Assembly (NCBI RefSeq): GCF_009730915.1
Contig: NC_052475.1
Location: 2,418,001-2,482,000 of the forward strand
Length of the DNA stretch: 64,000 nucleotides
Direction of reading: 5' to 3'
DNA from: Dioscorea cayenensis subsp. rotundata
Taxonomy: Eukaryota > Streptophyta > Magnoliopsida > Dioscoreales > Dioscoreaceae
Position numbers and translations under genes: made by a program
Notes under the pieces: generated by a model
Told to the model about the DNA's origin: nothing
The model's input: only the letters and a program-made list of their open reading frames with translations
Databases searched by the model: none
Shown here: one piece after another, positions 38,901 through 51,600 of the stretch
How positions within the stretch are numbered: the first letter of the stretch is position 1
Layout of the letters: every line of letters begins with the position of its first letter

Positions 38901-39860
38901 ATAATCTCTCCATTTCATAATTTAAATTTATTATTATCCAAAGTACTTATTAAGAATTAAAATAAGATTTTAGTTATCAAGTTAACAATTATTTCATCTA
39001 AATTAAATCCTAAATTAAATTATTATTATCATAAAGTTAATTCAAATAATTATATTATTTTCCCATTTAGCCAAACTTTTATCAGTATCTAGATATACTA
39101 ATCTACAATTGAATTGAAGAAATAAATTACACCTATTTTAGATATTATTATAGTATATATATATATATATATGCGGCTAAAGATACATATACATGATATA
39201 TGAATCTTTATTAATAACAAAATAATATTTTACATATATGTTTTGTTTTAATGCTTAATTTAATTTTTAATTGACAAAAGCATTATCCTTGTTTTCAATG
39301 ATTATAATTTACAAAATAATATAAAAAACATATTCTAAAAAATTTTCTTAACAGGAACAGGAGATTAATTGGGTGAGTCATAAAATATAATCTCTCCATT
39401 TCATAATTTAAATTTATTATTATCCAAAGTACTTATTAAGAATTAAAATAAGATTTTAGTTATCAAGTTAACAATTATTTCATCTAAATTAAATCCTAAA
39501 TTAAATTATTATTATCATAAAGTTAATTCAAATAATTATATTATTTTCCCATTTAGCCAAACTTTTATCAGTATCTAGATATACTAATCTACAATTGAAT
39601 TGAAGAAATAAATTACACCTATTTTTAGATATTATTATAGTATATATATATATATATATGCGGCTAAAGATACATATGCATGATATATGAATCTTTATTA
39701 ATAACAAAAAATAATATTTTTACATATATGTTTTGTTTTTAATGCTTAATTTAATTTTTTTAATTGACAAAAAGCATTTTTCCTTGTTTTTCAATGATTA
39801 TAATTTACAAAAATAATATAAAAATATTCTAAAAATTTTTCTTAACAGGAACAGGAGATT
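38901..39860. repeat. ~470-bp near-identical tandem duplication
   Basis: Copy 1 is 38901-39366 and copy 2 is 39387-39860, a period of 486 bp; both start ATAATCTCTCCATTTC and end AGGAACAGGAGATT. Differences are almost only homopolymer lengths, concentrated in the last ~260 bp of copy 2 (TTTTA to TTTTTA, GACAAAAGC to GACAAAAAGC). No coding capacity. Confidence 0.9.
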
Positions 39861-40365
39861 TTAGTTACGAAAAAAATCACATCGAATCAAGACAAGAATG
39901 ATGTGGTCGGTGACGTGTCAATTTTTTTAATTAAAAAAAAATAAAAGGAGAAAGAATTAGCACGTGAGTCCTTTCTCTTTCTCCTCATTTGTGTGTGTTC
40001 TCGGACTCCTAATCCCGCCTCACGGCTTCCTCCTCCGCTCCGGGCCCCATTCAAGCCGCGGCTTCCCTTCCCCGCCTCGCCTCCCGACTTCCCTTCCCCG
40101 CCTCGCCTCCCGGTCCTTCCCTCGCCTCGCTCTTCGGTCCCGGCCCCATTCAGTCGCGGGGCTAGTCGCTGGGAGGGAAACAGACCCACCGGTCGCGAGG
40201 AGGGAAGCCGCAGATGAGCATGAGCCATACAGAAAGAGATTTGTGTCCTAATTTCTCCTTTTATTTTTTTAATTAAAATAATTTGACATCGCCACCCGCC
40301 ACATCATTCATGTGGATGGTTTCATGTGTTTTTTCTTCATTCTATATAGCATTACTCAATATGAG
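39855..40365. mobile_element. Pack-MULE-like TIR element with GC-rich cargo
   Basis: Long inverted ends enclose a sharply GC-rich core. The left end reads GAATGATGTGG..TGTCAATTTTTTTAATT..TAAAAGGAGAAA from 39897, and the inverted right end reads GAATGATGTGG..TGTCAAATTATTTTAATT..TAAAAGGAGAAA from about 40312. Weaker similarity extends each arm outward to about 39855 and 40365. The core (about 39970-40235) is Pro/Arg/Ser-rich in either direction, with an internal CCTTCCCCGCCTCGCCTCCC direct repeat. This fits a Mutator-like non-autonomous element carrying captured gene sequence. I could not identify the source gene or a target duplication. Confidence 0.6.
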
Positions 40366-42729
40366 TATTGTATTTTATTCTAATAATTTTGTTGAAAGCT
40401 GTAATATTGTTTTTAGATGAGCAAATGTCAACCTCAGAGGCCTCGCTTGTTTGTGTGTGTTTTTTTTTATAATTTGAAAAAAAGTTGAATAGTTTTGCTT
40501 AAACATATGATATATGCGTTCTAGCATGCCCTCTCTTTGGCGTGAGGCTTTCTATTTATTGTTTCTTTCTTTCTTTTTCTTGTTTTCATCCTCTGACCTT
40601 CATTTTTAGACTCTGGGTCTTTGTTTTATTGTTTCGGCAGCCCCGAGATCCTCTTATTTTTTATAATGAATTTGTGATTTATCTATTTTAAAAAAAATGA
40701 TTTACAAAAATAGTAGAGGTGTGAAAGTAACGGTTTCAATTGAAATTGTAAGATGTATATGTTTAGTTGCAAAGAAAAGTGTTAACATTGGCCACTTTTG
40801 TGCGTTAGGTTTGGGGAAGTAAAGATTTTGTAAACTTAATTTTAACAATTCCTAATGTTTGATTGGCAAAGGAGTGAAGTTCCACTCACTCTCATAAAAA
40901 GCAAGATTACTTCCTCAAGTTTGTTGGGCTAGAATTTCGAAAGTTAGACATGAGTTTTTATTTTTTTATTTTTTGGTAAGTTACATAGTATGATTGTAAT
41001 TAATTTAAAACATTTTACTTGATCATATATATACATACATACATATATGATTGTAATCAAATGTCGCCAAATTTATTTTCATACATGCGTAATCATGGCA
41101 AACAAGACTTATCTCAGTCCCAACCGCACAAAAATTAAGATAACTGGATGCTAATTTTTAGTGGAAATCGTTAGAGTAGTTAATGTGTAGAACACCTACG
41201 CATCGTAAGACATTTTCATGTAAGAACTCTTCACAGGGGGTGAAAAATTCAATCATAGATGAGAGTGTGAGTAGTGGTTGCGTGCGGACGCTCCACGTGT
41301 GAGCGAGCTCCACTTCCACTTACTCCGCCAAGACCCTTGCTTTTCTTAGCGGCTTAGTCTCATCTTGGCAAAAAATAATGGAAGCTAAATGTAGACCAAG
41401 AATATAATTTAGTAAAGGGCTAACCACCATACTTTCATCTGAATTCAAACAAGTATTTTTGCTTTTACATCAATGCTTGATTCTCATGTTGTGAATAACA
41501 CAATAGATAGCATAAAACACAATCTAGATAGACAATGACAAGATCCTTACTTGATAAAGATGCAGCCTTTGTAAGATAGGAAAATACATCTTCTATCTCT
41601 CACTTTCTGGTATTTGTCTGCAATAAAAACAGCAAGAGATCCAGAGGAATAGAAATACCAATACTACTTCACAGTAAAAGGCAACATCAATATCAATAGC
41701 TTAATTCCATTTAATATATCTTCAAATGCATCAGAGGATGAAATCATGAAATGCATCAAGATTTCTTCACAGCATAATCTTCACCTCATCTTCACTCTCT
41801 TTTTGGTTCTAATTTTTTTCGGATAAGACCACACACACACATACAATGGAATACATTAACATAGACTAGTCAACAATGACTAGTCACCACATTTAATAGC
41901 ACATCACTCTTAACAATTTCAATCTAATTTGAATTATCTTTGTTATGACATTTAGTTATTTGTAACTATATCCTCAAAATAGTATCTTAATCTTAACAGA
42001 TATTTAGGATAATGATATATTTAAATCAGGGAGTGGGGTGATTATATATATATATATATATATCCAGAGCCAAATGATTTTATAATTTATTATAGATCAA
42101 CAAAAAGGGAATGGCACGGCATAGAAATATCCATTGGGTAGGTAAGTATCTTCGCTCGCTAATTATTATATAATTTATAGGAAATGTTTAGATTTCATTT
42201 AGCTCTAGCTCCAACCTCTCGGATTCATAATTCATGCTCAGATTTTTCCGCGAGAGTTATTTCGTGAGCGATTACCTCTCATTCTTCTTCCGGGAGTCAG
42301 CATATTTTTTTGCTTTTATCACTGTCGATTTTTATAAAAAAATACAACTCGCAAGAGCTGTGAAGTGCAAGTGTTTGAATCATAGGCATTAGAGAACATA
42401 GTGTATATATAAAAGTTGGATGCGCATGATAACTTCTGAGCTCATCCATGGGACTTTGCCCTTCGTGCCCACCATGCCTGCGCTTGCTGTGCAGGATGGA
42501 CGTGCAATATTTTTTTTTTAATGATTCAGATAATTTTTTTTTAAATAAGAATTTAAATAACATTTCAACCAACCAAGAATACTTATTAGGTTTTTACATT
42601 GGATATTTCATATTTGTAATGATAAAATGATAGACAATTTTATTTTTTAAGTTAAAATAAAAAAACTAAATTAATATAATCAAGATATTAATTCAAATTA
42701 AAAATCAAATTCAAATATTTTTGTTAATA
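40366..42729. other. Intergenic region without recognisable gene
   Basis: AT-rich with a TACA run near 41030 and an AT run at 42043-42063. A GC-richer patch at 41270-41350 and another at 42415-42490 have no recognisable domain in either strand. Confidence 0.5.
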
Positions 42730-43117
42730 TGATGCTATATCTAACTCTGTACAGAAGAAACCATGGTAAAACACATGGATCGCTATTGCTATCGCCAACA
42801 CTATTCTTTGGTTGAGAAGCCTACAACAACAAACACCATCAGAACAACCACCATCTCCGCTGCAACAAACATCATCGGAACAACCACCATCGCCTCTCCA
42901 ACAAACACCATTGCAACAATCACCACCTTCGATTATAACAACAACAACAACAACTGGAACAGGTACCATAACAACAACAACAACTACAACTAGCGGAACA
43001 ACCACCATAATAACAACGACATGCACAATCGGCCACCCTCTCTTTCAACATCATATTGATGAACTCATCCAGGCAGATCAGTTCGAGAACTTAGACTTTA
43101 ATTATGAAGATGAATGA
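42730..43117 (+). other. CAA/ACA-rich exon-like fragment, copy 2
   Basis: After a splice-acceptor-like CTGTACAG (ending about 42754) an open stretch runs to TGA at 43117. It contains a repeated SEQPPSPLQQT unit, a poly-Thr tract from ACA repeats, and an acidic ending (HIDELIQADQFENLDFNYEDE without its first residue). This looks like the last exon of a transcription-factor-like protein, but no DNA-binding exon is visible upstream. An inverted, more decayed relative lies at 36640-36830. It may be an orphan exon. Confidence 0.4.
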
Positions 43118-43534
43118 AAACTTTGGAATGTCAAAAGCACATGTGCGCAACTTTTAGAGTTTAGAGTCTTATTTGGATTTTTGTTTTTCCTTGTTTTTCT
43201 TATTTTTATTGAGTAAGATTACTAGATTAGCTTGAATTTGATTAGTTCACTAGTTTTTTTACAATGTATTATATTAATTTTTTTAAATTTATATAGTGTT
43301 TGAATTTAACTGTGAAAGAAAAAAATGGAAAGAATATATGAAATAAAAAGTTAAGGGAAAAAAAGGGAAAGATTGATTTATCTAGGATAATGAAATTTTA
43401 GTGAGAGAAAATAAAGAGAAACGTACTGGTTGATCTAAAAACATGGAAATATATATAATAATATTATGGTTTACTAATTGTATTTTATTAAAAAGTGGGA
43501 TTGTATAGTAATTACAAAAAAATTAAAAAGAATA

Positions 43535-44508
43535 AGGATTTTTATACAACCGTGATACCAACTCGACTTGTGTCCCCCTCTAATTAAAAATTTGACAAGT
43601 CGATATACATAGCCACCTTAGCCTCTATCTAATCACCCACTCGCTCCAACGATTAATTTTTTTATGTTTTTATTTTATTTAAAAAAACATTTTATCTTTA
43701 CTTTAATGTATTATTTTTGCCTTTTGTTTTGTTGGTGTTTTCAGGATCTTTTCATGATTTTAGACTAAACTAGAAATTCTAACATGAAGAACATGCATAA
43801 ACAAATCTAATTTCTACATAAAAATTTGTTTTTTTTTATTTTCTATATATTTTTTTTCAAGTTTATTATGCATAAAGATGTGATTTTATTGGGTTTAATT
43901 TGTTTGTTTTGGACTCCATTAATTGATGTTAGTTGCAATGAATGGGAAGGACACCTGCAAACATTTAAAATTAACTTAAAATATCAATGTAATGAAAAGA
44001 TTAAAAAGAAAAAAAACATAGATTACCAAAAAATTTCACAAGCTTAATAATTAAATTAATGTGATCCAAAGGGAGAAGGAAGAGATGGAAAGAAGCTTGG
44101 CTAAGAAATCTCAAGAGGAGAAAATTGAGTTTAAGGCGGGTAATATCTCGACGAAACGTAAAATTTTTTTTTCATAAAGTGAATAAAATTAAAAAAAGAT
44201 ATTTGGGAAAAAAATAGTCTGAGAAAGGGCATGAAATGAGAGAAAGGGGCATGACGCAGTCATGCATCAAGAGTCCGATGAAGAGCACACCGGCAAATGG
44301 TGCGTCTTTGATTTAAAAATTAAAATTTAATTTCAAATGAGATGATAAGGAAGGTAAAGATAAAAATTTTGAAAACATTAAAAATAAAAATACAAAAAGA
44401 ATTAATCGTTGGTGGTGATTAGATAGGCAGCTATAATGTATGATTTGACAAATTTTTATTAGAGGGGGACACAAGCTAAGTTGGTATCACAGTTGCATAG
44501 AATTCGTA
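43535..44508. mobile_element. TIR element of ~970 bp (non-autonomous DNA transposon)
   Basis: Inverted ends of about 150 bp: the left reads CAACCGTGATACCAACTC and CTTGTGTCCCCCTCTAAT, and the inverted right end reads CAACTGTGATACCAACTT and CTTGTGTCCCCCTCTAAT. They continue through CTATCTAATCACC and CCAACGATTAATT. The interior is AT-rich; an open frame at 43826-44047 has a hydrophobic start but no recognisable function. I found no transposase and no clear target-site duplication. Its right end abuts the right inverted-repeat arm. Confidence 0.75.
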
Positions 44509-44511
44509 CTT

Positions 44512-45003
44512 GTCTAGTAACAGCTCATTCATTTGAAAACAGAGGAGGTGGCACTCCAAATGTAAAGCAATAACATGAGATTTTTAAATCCATATATTAT
44601 GACTTCATTTGTATTTTTTATCATTTTAACTCCATAAAGGATTATTCTTTAGTTTCAATAAAACTAGATTTTTTTTTCCAATAATTCAGTTTGGCTTAAT
44701 TAATATTAATGAAAATTAAATATTTTTAAATTAAAGTTTTATTTTTTTTAATAATAACACGTATTAATGAATTTTAATATATTTAACATTTATTATGTGA
44801 AGACATTTTTGTAAAAAAAGACAATTGATAATATTAACAAATGTTCGAACCATGTTAAGTCAACCAAATAGAAATTACACATAGTCTTGTCAATATGACT
44901 TAAGAATCACATTCCTAGTAATTATATTATGAACAAAATATAAGATTCTAGAATCAAATGACTCTGAATGATTTTAAAATTCCAAACCATTGAATTAAAG
45001 ACT
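44512..45003 (-). repeat. Right copy of the ~450-bp inverted repeat pair
   Basis: Reverse-complement relative of 35638-36070, 8.4 kb away. Extra sequence around 44860-44895 is absent from the left copy. The two copies could be separate insertions of one repeat family or ends of one inverted segment. Confidence 0.75.
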
Positions 45004-45924
45004 TATGGCACTTGTTTCCCCTAAAGCCTTCTCCAAATAAATTAAATAAAACACATTATGTATGCATGGTCATAATGGCAATATAATGTGTATGCATGGT
45101 TTATAATGGCATATATATATATATATATATTCATAATAAAGACAATTACTATGAAATCCCAACGAAATCAAGATTTATTTTTTTATTTGTAAAAATAATT
45201 TACAAAAAAATAGGTAACTGATTCAGACTTGACAGACAGGTTCATGACTACCCAAATCTAATAATGTTGATATATAGAGCAAAGTCTATATTGTTATAAA
45301 AATGTAGGACAACAGGATCATAGCAAAAAATAAAAATAAAAAATAATGCTGAAAAATAAAATACACACAGATATTATATGAAAAATTTCTAAATAATTAG
45401 GGTAAAAACTGTAGGCAAAAATAGAAGAATTTACAATGTGAGAAAATTTCAGGAATTACAATCTCTCTAATAATAAAGAGAGAATCAACACACTCTCTTA
45501 TATTAGGAGAATATACTAACTCTCATAATATTTTTCTCACTCATATTCTTATATTTTCTCTCCCACTTCTTCACTCTCACTCTCATTCATTTCTTTCAAA
45601 GAGTTTAAACTTTTAATTAACTCACCTAATCTCATCCACCAACCAAAAGTAGGTGCAATCATTTTTGACAAAACAAAATCTCACGTGCACAACTATCATC
45701 CAGAATATTTAACATATATTTACATGCTATATTTGATGAATAGATTTTCCGAATAATGTGGCCATCCCACAATCATCCACATTATTTTTTCCTATAAACT
45801 TCAAATTTGAGTCAGTATAAGCCCTAAACTCTTAGAACTATAAAACATTATAAAAATGTAAATTTAAAGCCCTAAAATTTTAAACTCAAATACTACAAAA
45901 AAATATAGTTAAGGGAGAAAAACC
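45004..45924. other. Intergenic DNA before the LINE
   Basis: AT-rich; includes AT run 45113-45130 and a CTCTC-rich stretch at 45490-45600. No gene seen. Confidence 0.5.
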
Positions 45925-46155
45925 ATCCCACGGGAGGGAGAGATGAGCCTCTGAAGAACCCTCCGGGGTCTCCGACGGGAGTGGTGGTGGTGACTGGGAA
46001 GGGTGAAAAGAGTTCTCCGGAGCGCTCTAGCGAGGGGATTACAGGGACAAGATTCCAACTAAGAAAGATCTCACGTCACGCGTGAGGCCGCTAGCTCGTT
46101 GTCTTCGTAAGAGGTCGGGTCGAGTGAAGAAGGGCATCTGCTTTGTCCAACAGAT

Positions 46156-48361
46156 GTGGCCTCGATTGGGCATAGCAAGATGACGGGAACTAAGCATCCT
46201 AGGTCGCCGCCGGACAGCACGTGTGGTCGTTGCTTCCGGACCACACACAAGACGTCGGAATGTAGACACCAAGTCGTGTGCCTGAGGTGCTCATGTGTGG
46301 GCCATATGGCGGCGAGGTGCACCGTAGAACCGAGAAGAAGCCCGCATAGAAGGAAACCGCATCGCGATCTAAACGAAAGGACATGACTCCAGGCTCTCCG
46401 GCGCGTCATGCGGTGCGAGATCAGGGACCATGGACAGATGTGGTGCAGGTTATCTCTAAGCCTAGGTCGACAATCTCTATTGCACTACCTCCTGAATCTG
46501 AGAAGTTGAGGGAGGAATTGGCGAGAGTGGCAGTGCTCTAGTTGAAGGAGGGATTAGTCAACGAATCAAGCTTGCTTGCTGTTATCCCGTCTATCATCAA
46601 CAGAGAGCTAGCTGGGACGGTTACACCTCTGAATGATTGCTCTTTTTTGCTCCCGATGAAGAATAGGGATGAGGTCAAGGAGCTGTGTAAACTGGGATCT
46701 TTCTCAGCTGCAACAAAGGACGAACCATGTTTGCTAAACATTTCTCGATGGTCGGCGGAGCTAGGTGCGGCGGGGAGAGCATCAGGAGAAGGTCAATGGC
46801 TGCATATCTGGAATTTGCCCTTACATGCGTGGTGTCGGACCATTATTGCGGAGGTTCTCAGCCCAGTGGTGGAACTATTTGCTCTCTAGCAGGCAGAGCT
46901 TCCACACAAATACTTTATCTCGGCTCTGGTTCGGCGACGGGACGGTGTCAAGCTTCCAATGGAGATAGACTTCAGCATGGGGATGAGGAAGTACAATGTT
47001 CTATTCTACAGTAGCGTGGGGCACTGTCAACTTTTCCGCCGGAGGCGGGAGATATGTCCTTAATGCCAAAGTGGGTGGAGATGTCGCCTTTAGCGGGACG
47101 ATGGTACATGCGACCAAAGAGGCTACATTGGACATCGGGGTGACGGATAAAGTGAAGGGTAAGGCGGTGGTTGAGCCTTGCTCCCCATGCGAAGGAGCAG
47201 GCAGTTGATGTTGAATCGGCGAGGCCAGCGGAGAAGGTTAGGTTGGTGGCAGTTTCGGATGCTAAGTCCTCACCGGAATTGGTCGAGCTTTGCTCCCACA
47301 GAGAGACCGATGGGAGTATCCCGTTGGCCGGTAAGGACATGCATCGATCCGACAGTCGTGCAAATAAGTCGGGAAGGACCGACGGTTCCCGGAGGGCTCG
47401 GTCTCCTGAGCGGCCGATGATCGCAGAGAAGTGGGTGAGAGTTCGAGGGTACCGACCCGGACGTGTCGCACAATGGGGGTTCTCGTAGGTGGCGCCACTC
47501 GAACAGGTTAAAGGGGCACGTGGCAACACTGCAGCGTCCGAGGTTGATGAGAATCACGGGAAGGAACAGGTTAAGGAAAGGGTGGAACAATTTAAGGAGG
47601 GGAGGGAACATGTTAATGAGATGAGGGATCAGTTTAAGGATGCGTCTCTCGGGGTTGAGGTGAATGGTGATCCGCTGGACCACGTTATGGGTAGCAGGGT
47701 TGAGGGGGCATCTGATCCGATGGATCAGGATAAGAGAGAGGCTGGGGCGATCTTATTGGGCCTTAAGGAGAGGAAGTTATTGAATAAAATGGAGGCCCAA
47801 ATGGTGGACAGTGGATATGTTGATCCAATTGCTCTCTTGGCAGGACCATCATTGACTTCGGCCCACAGATCAAGGCCCGCCAGTGATGAAGAACTTGGTG
47901 ACCCACTATTGATTAGTGATGTGGGCTTGCAAGTGGACCAGGCTTCATTATCCAAGCAGAATGATGATTCAGTGGTGGAGTGGGCTCCAGGGAGCGGGGA
48001 ACCTAACGAGCCGAAGGGCCATCATAACAGGGGGGTTCATTTTGCTATCAAAGATTTTTCAGAAGTAAATTTTAAGGATTTTTCAGTTGCCCCTGCTATT
48101 GAACCGCCAGATGGATTCTTGTGGCAATTTATTTCAGGGGTTTGGGCCCTGGTTCCAGCCTCATTACTTAGTGATACTGGGAACCGGAGTGGTGATGAGT
48201 TACTATATGAGGGGGATGAGGGTTCCGAAGCTAGAGCATCTGATGAGGTTGCTTTGGGAGCTGATGCTGAGTCAGATGGCTCGATTACTGAATTTGAGAG
48301 GAATATTCGAGAGTTGTTGCCAAGGTTTCAGGGTGGTTCAGATAATGAAGTGCAGGGGTAA
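46156..48361 (+). pseudogene. LINE ORF1 remnant (CCHC zinc knuckles, nucleic-acid chaperone)
   Basis: At 46218-46320 two CX2CX4HX4C knuckles follow each other: CGRCFRTTHKTSEC and CLRCSCVGHMAARC. At 46542-46889 a W-containing segment (EGQWLHIWNLPLHAWCR) resembles the domain found in plant LINE ORF1. From 47489 a 290-codon open stretch is acidic and low in complexity, with repeated EQVKE/EQFKE-like units near its start. Frames change near 46390, 46890 and 47200. ORF1 proteins bind element RNA and help form the retrotransposition particle. Confidence 0.8.
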
Positions 48362-48689
48362 ACGAAGGGGCTCAGGAAAAGTGAAAGACCCAAAAAGCCT
48401 TCTTCCCGTTTCACGGAGGATGCTGGATATTTGATTGAACCTCCTAAATCTACCAAGAAGAAAGGAGCAGGAGCGGATGGAGCAAAAGGTACTAGCTCTA
48501 AACCGCTGCTTATTTCAGATTGGTCTGATATGCAAATTGCTAGTTATTGTGATGCATGTGGAATTTCTTTTACTGACTCTGTAGAGGCTTGTGTAAATCA
48601 TATTCGCTCTTTAGAATTGTCCCGTGTTTCTTCCAGTAAAGGATTAGTGGCAACCTCCTCTAGGGGCTGCGGGAACTAGTTTGTTGTTT

Positions 48690-51600
48690 ATGAATATTAT
48701 AAATTGGAATGTTAGGGGGCTAGGTAGACCAGCAAAAAAAGATTTCTAGTTAAAGATTTTTCCGCGATCTACATTACGTTGATGTGTGTTGCTTGCAAGA
48801 AACAAAACTAGAATTGCTTTTACCCTGCCACCCGGAGAGAGATCAGGGGTGCTAGTTTGGATCTGGCTCAATTTTTGTGCTCGAGACGAGGTTCAGTGGG
48901 GGTATTGCGATGGGGTGGAATAGTTCTTTGATGGATGGGTCACTGGTTCATGTTGGTGAATTCAGACTTGACAATGGAATTTGTGGCAAAGAAGGACAAT
49001 CTCAGGGTGGAGATGTACAACGTGTATGGACCCACCGAGCGGTAAAAAGGGTGTTCGGGAGGAGTTGATCGATGTTTATGGTGTTGGGGAATTCCATGGG
49101 TATTTTGAGGGGACTTTAATGCCATATTCAACGTGGATGACAAACCTTCTCGTAATCATAATTGGGAAGATATCAGGAAAGCCGACGCCTTTCTGCAGGA
49201 TCTGGCGTTGCAAGAACCCCCGGCTGTGGGAAGAAGATTCACTTGGACCAATAATCAAGAGGAACCCATTTGGGTAAAGCTTGATCGTTTCCTGATCAAT
49301 AATGAGTGGCTCACTCATTTCCCTAGAGTGGTACAAATGTCCCTGCCTAGACTGGGATCGGATCATGTGCCTTTAAGACTGGAGGTGTGTAACCATATTT
49401 CCAGGCCACGACTCTTTTGTTATGAAAGGGTCAGGTCTACTGCAGAAGGATTTCAAGAGCTGGTGCAACATTGGTGGTCGGGGAACAACTTCAGGGGTTG
49501 TGGTGCCTACATTATTTCAAAGAAAATTGCAGGGATTAGGGATCACTTACGTCAGTAGGCTAAATTTAACTTCAGGTCGATCAAGTTAAGAAAGTTAGCC
49601 TTGATGCAGGAATTGGAGACTCTGGATACCATTAAGGAAACTAGAGGCCTTATTCTGGGGGAAATTCAGAAGGAGAATGATCTGCTCTTATAGTTAGAGG
49701 TTATCCGTAAGCAAGAGGAGGTTGACTGGAAACAAAGGTTGAGGTTACAATGGCTCAAAGAGGGAGACAAAAATACTAAATTCTTTCATGCGGTTGCAAA
49801 TGGTAGGAGGAATTGCAACTTCATTCTTGGTCTTAATCAGGGAGGTGCCTTGATTACGGATCCTTGCGAAATTGGCAAGATGTTCGCTACTCATTTTAAT
49901 CAACAATTTGGAAGTAGGAGATCTTTCAGGCTTAGGGTGGATTTCCAGAAACTTTTTCAGTCGAAAAATCAAGTGGATCTCTCTATGTTGGAGAGTCCGT
50001 TCTCTGTAGAGGAAATTAAAAGTGCAGTGTTTGAGCTTGGTGGTGATAAAGCCCCAGGGCCAGATGGATTCCCCATTCATTTTTTCAAGCAATTCTGGGT
50101 TACAGTCAGTGGGGACATCATCTTGCTCTGTGAGGATTTTTACTGGCACCATGCCAACTTGGAGAGAATTAATTGGGCCAGCATTGCGCTTATTCCTAAA
50201 GTGGAATCACCTGAAAATTATTTCTAAACTGTTGGCGACGAGGTTAAGTAAGGTAATGAATTTGTTGGTGGACAAAGAACAATCTGCTTTCCTTAAAGGG
50301 CGGTGTATTCTAGACAACATTGCAACGGCGGAGGAACTTATGTTTAGCATTCATAAGCATAAACTAAATGGCCACATTCTGAAGGTAGATTTCAATAAGG
50401 CGTTTGACCGTGTTGATTGGGACTTCCTCTTGGATTTGTTAAAAGCCAAGGGATTTGGGGAGCGTTGGATAGGTTGGATCAAATGTATACTGTTCTCTTC
50501 TAAAGCGTCGATTTTTGGTGAATGGCTCTCCAAATGGTTATGTGCGTTACAAAAGTGGGTTGCGGCAAGGTGACCCTCTTTCACCTTTGCTGTTTGTTTT
50601 GGTAACGGATGTGCTGAGTATTATGTTTGCACATGCACCGAGGACTAAGGTCCGGTGGGAGTTCCATTAGGAGAGTTTGGTAACGGATGTAATCTTCATT
50701 ATGCTTTCGATGATCTACTTGTTTTTGACAAGCTGGTGGACTAGAAGATCTTCGAATTGTTAAGCTAATCTTATATATATTTGAGGGGATAAACCGGTTT
50801 AGCTACCAATTTCTCTAAAAACATGCCTTTATTCTTCGGATCCGGGGAAACTCCCGGGAGTTGGAGACGCGGATACACTTAATTGTGAAAAGGGTTTGCT
50901 TCTAGTTACGTATCTTGGTATCCCTATTTACGGAAGAAGACCAAGGAAGCAAGATTGGGAGGGCCTCATTTCTAAGATTAGAAAAGAGGTTGGCATCGCG
51001 GAAAGTCAGACATGTTTCTCTGGGGGGTAGACTCATGTTAATTAACGTAGTGCTTACTGCAATACCTACATACTGGATGTCCCCTGCTTTCGCTCTACCT
51101 TGTTGGGTTATCAAGGAAATAAACCGGATTAGGCGTGACTTTCTATGGTGTCGGGACGATTTGATTCATCTGCTACGAACTCATAAGCGGCATAATATCA
51201 TCGCTGACCGCGACCAAGGGGGTTGGGGCATTTTGGACTTACTTAATTTCAATCAAGCATTAGTGGGGAAATGGTGGTGGAGATTTATGTCGGACCGCTC
51301 ATGGTGTGGTGCTGAGGTAATTAAGTTCAACTATGGTATGGACCGTTGGAATATGATCCCAAGGCAATCGGGGAGAATTTCCTTTTTTTTGGAAAGGGGT
51401 GTTAAATTGTCTTCCGGCTTTTCGAAGTTGCATTGGGCATGACATTAACTCCGGGAGGAGACGCTAGTTTGGAAAGACAGCTGGTTAAGTGGTAGAGCAC
51501 CAATGTATATTTGGAAGGAGGAATTTGGTAGATCTATGGAACCGAATGGAGCTCATTAGTTACATGCTTTTTTTCTTTTGTCACGGTCCCTATTCATGGA

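Noticed and set aside
42724..43026. Minus-strand Val-rich and plus-strand Asn/Thr-rich ORFs over the ACA repeat
   Set aside because: They are reading-frame shadows of the low-complexity CAA/ACA tract; only the frame ending in NFNYEDE-like acidic sequence looks gene-like.
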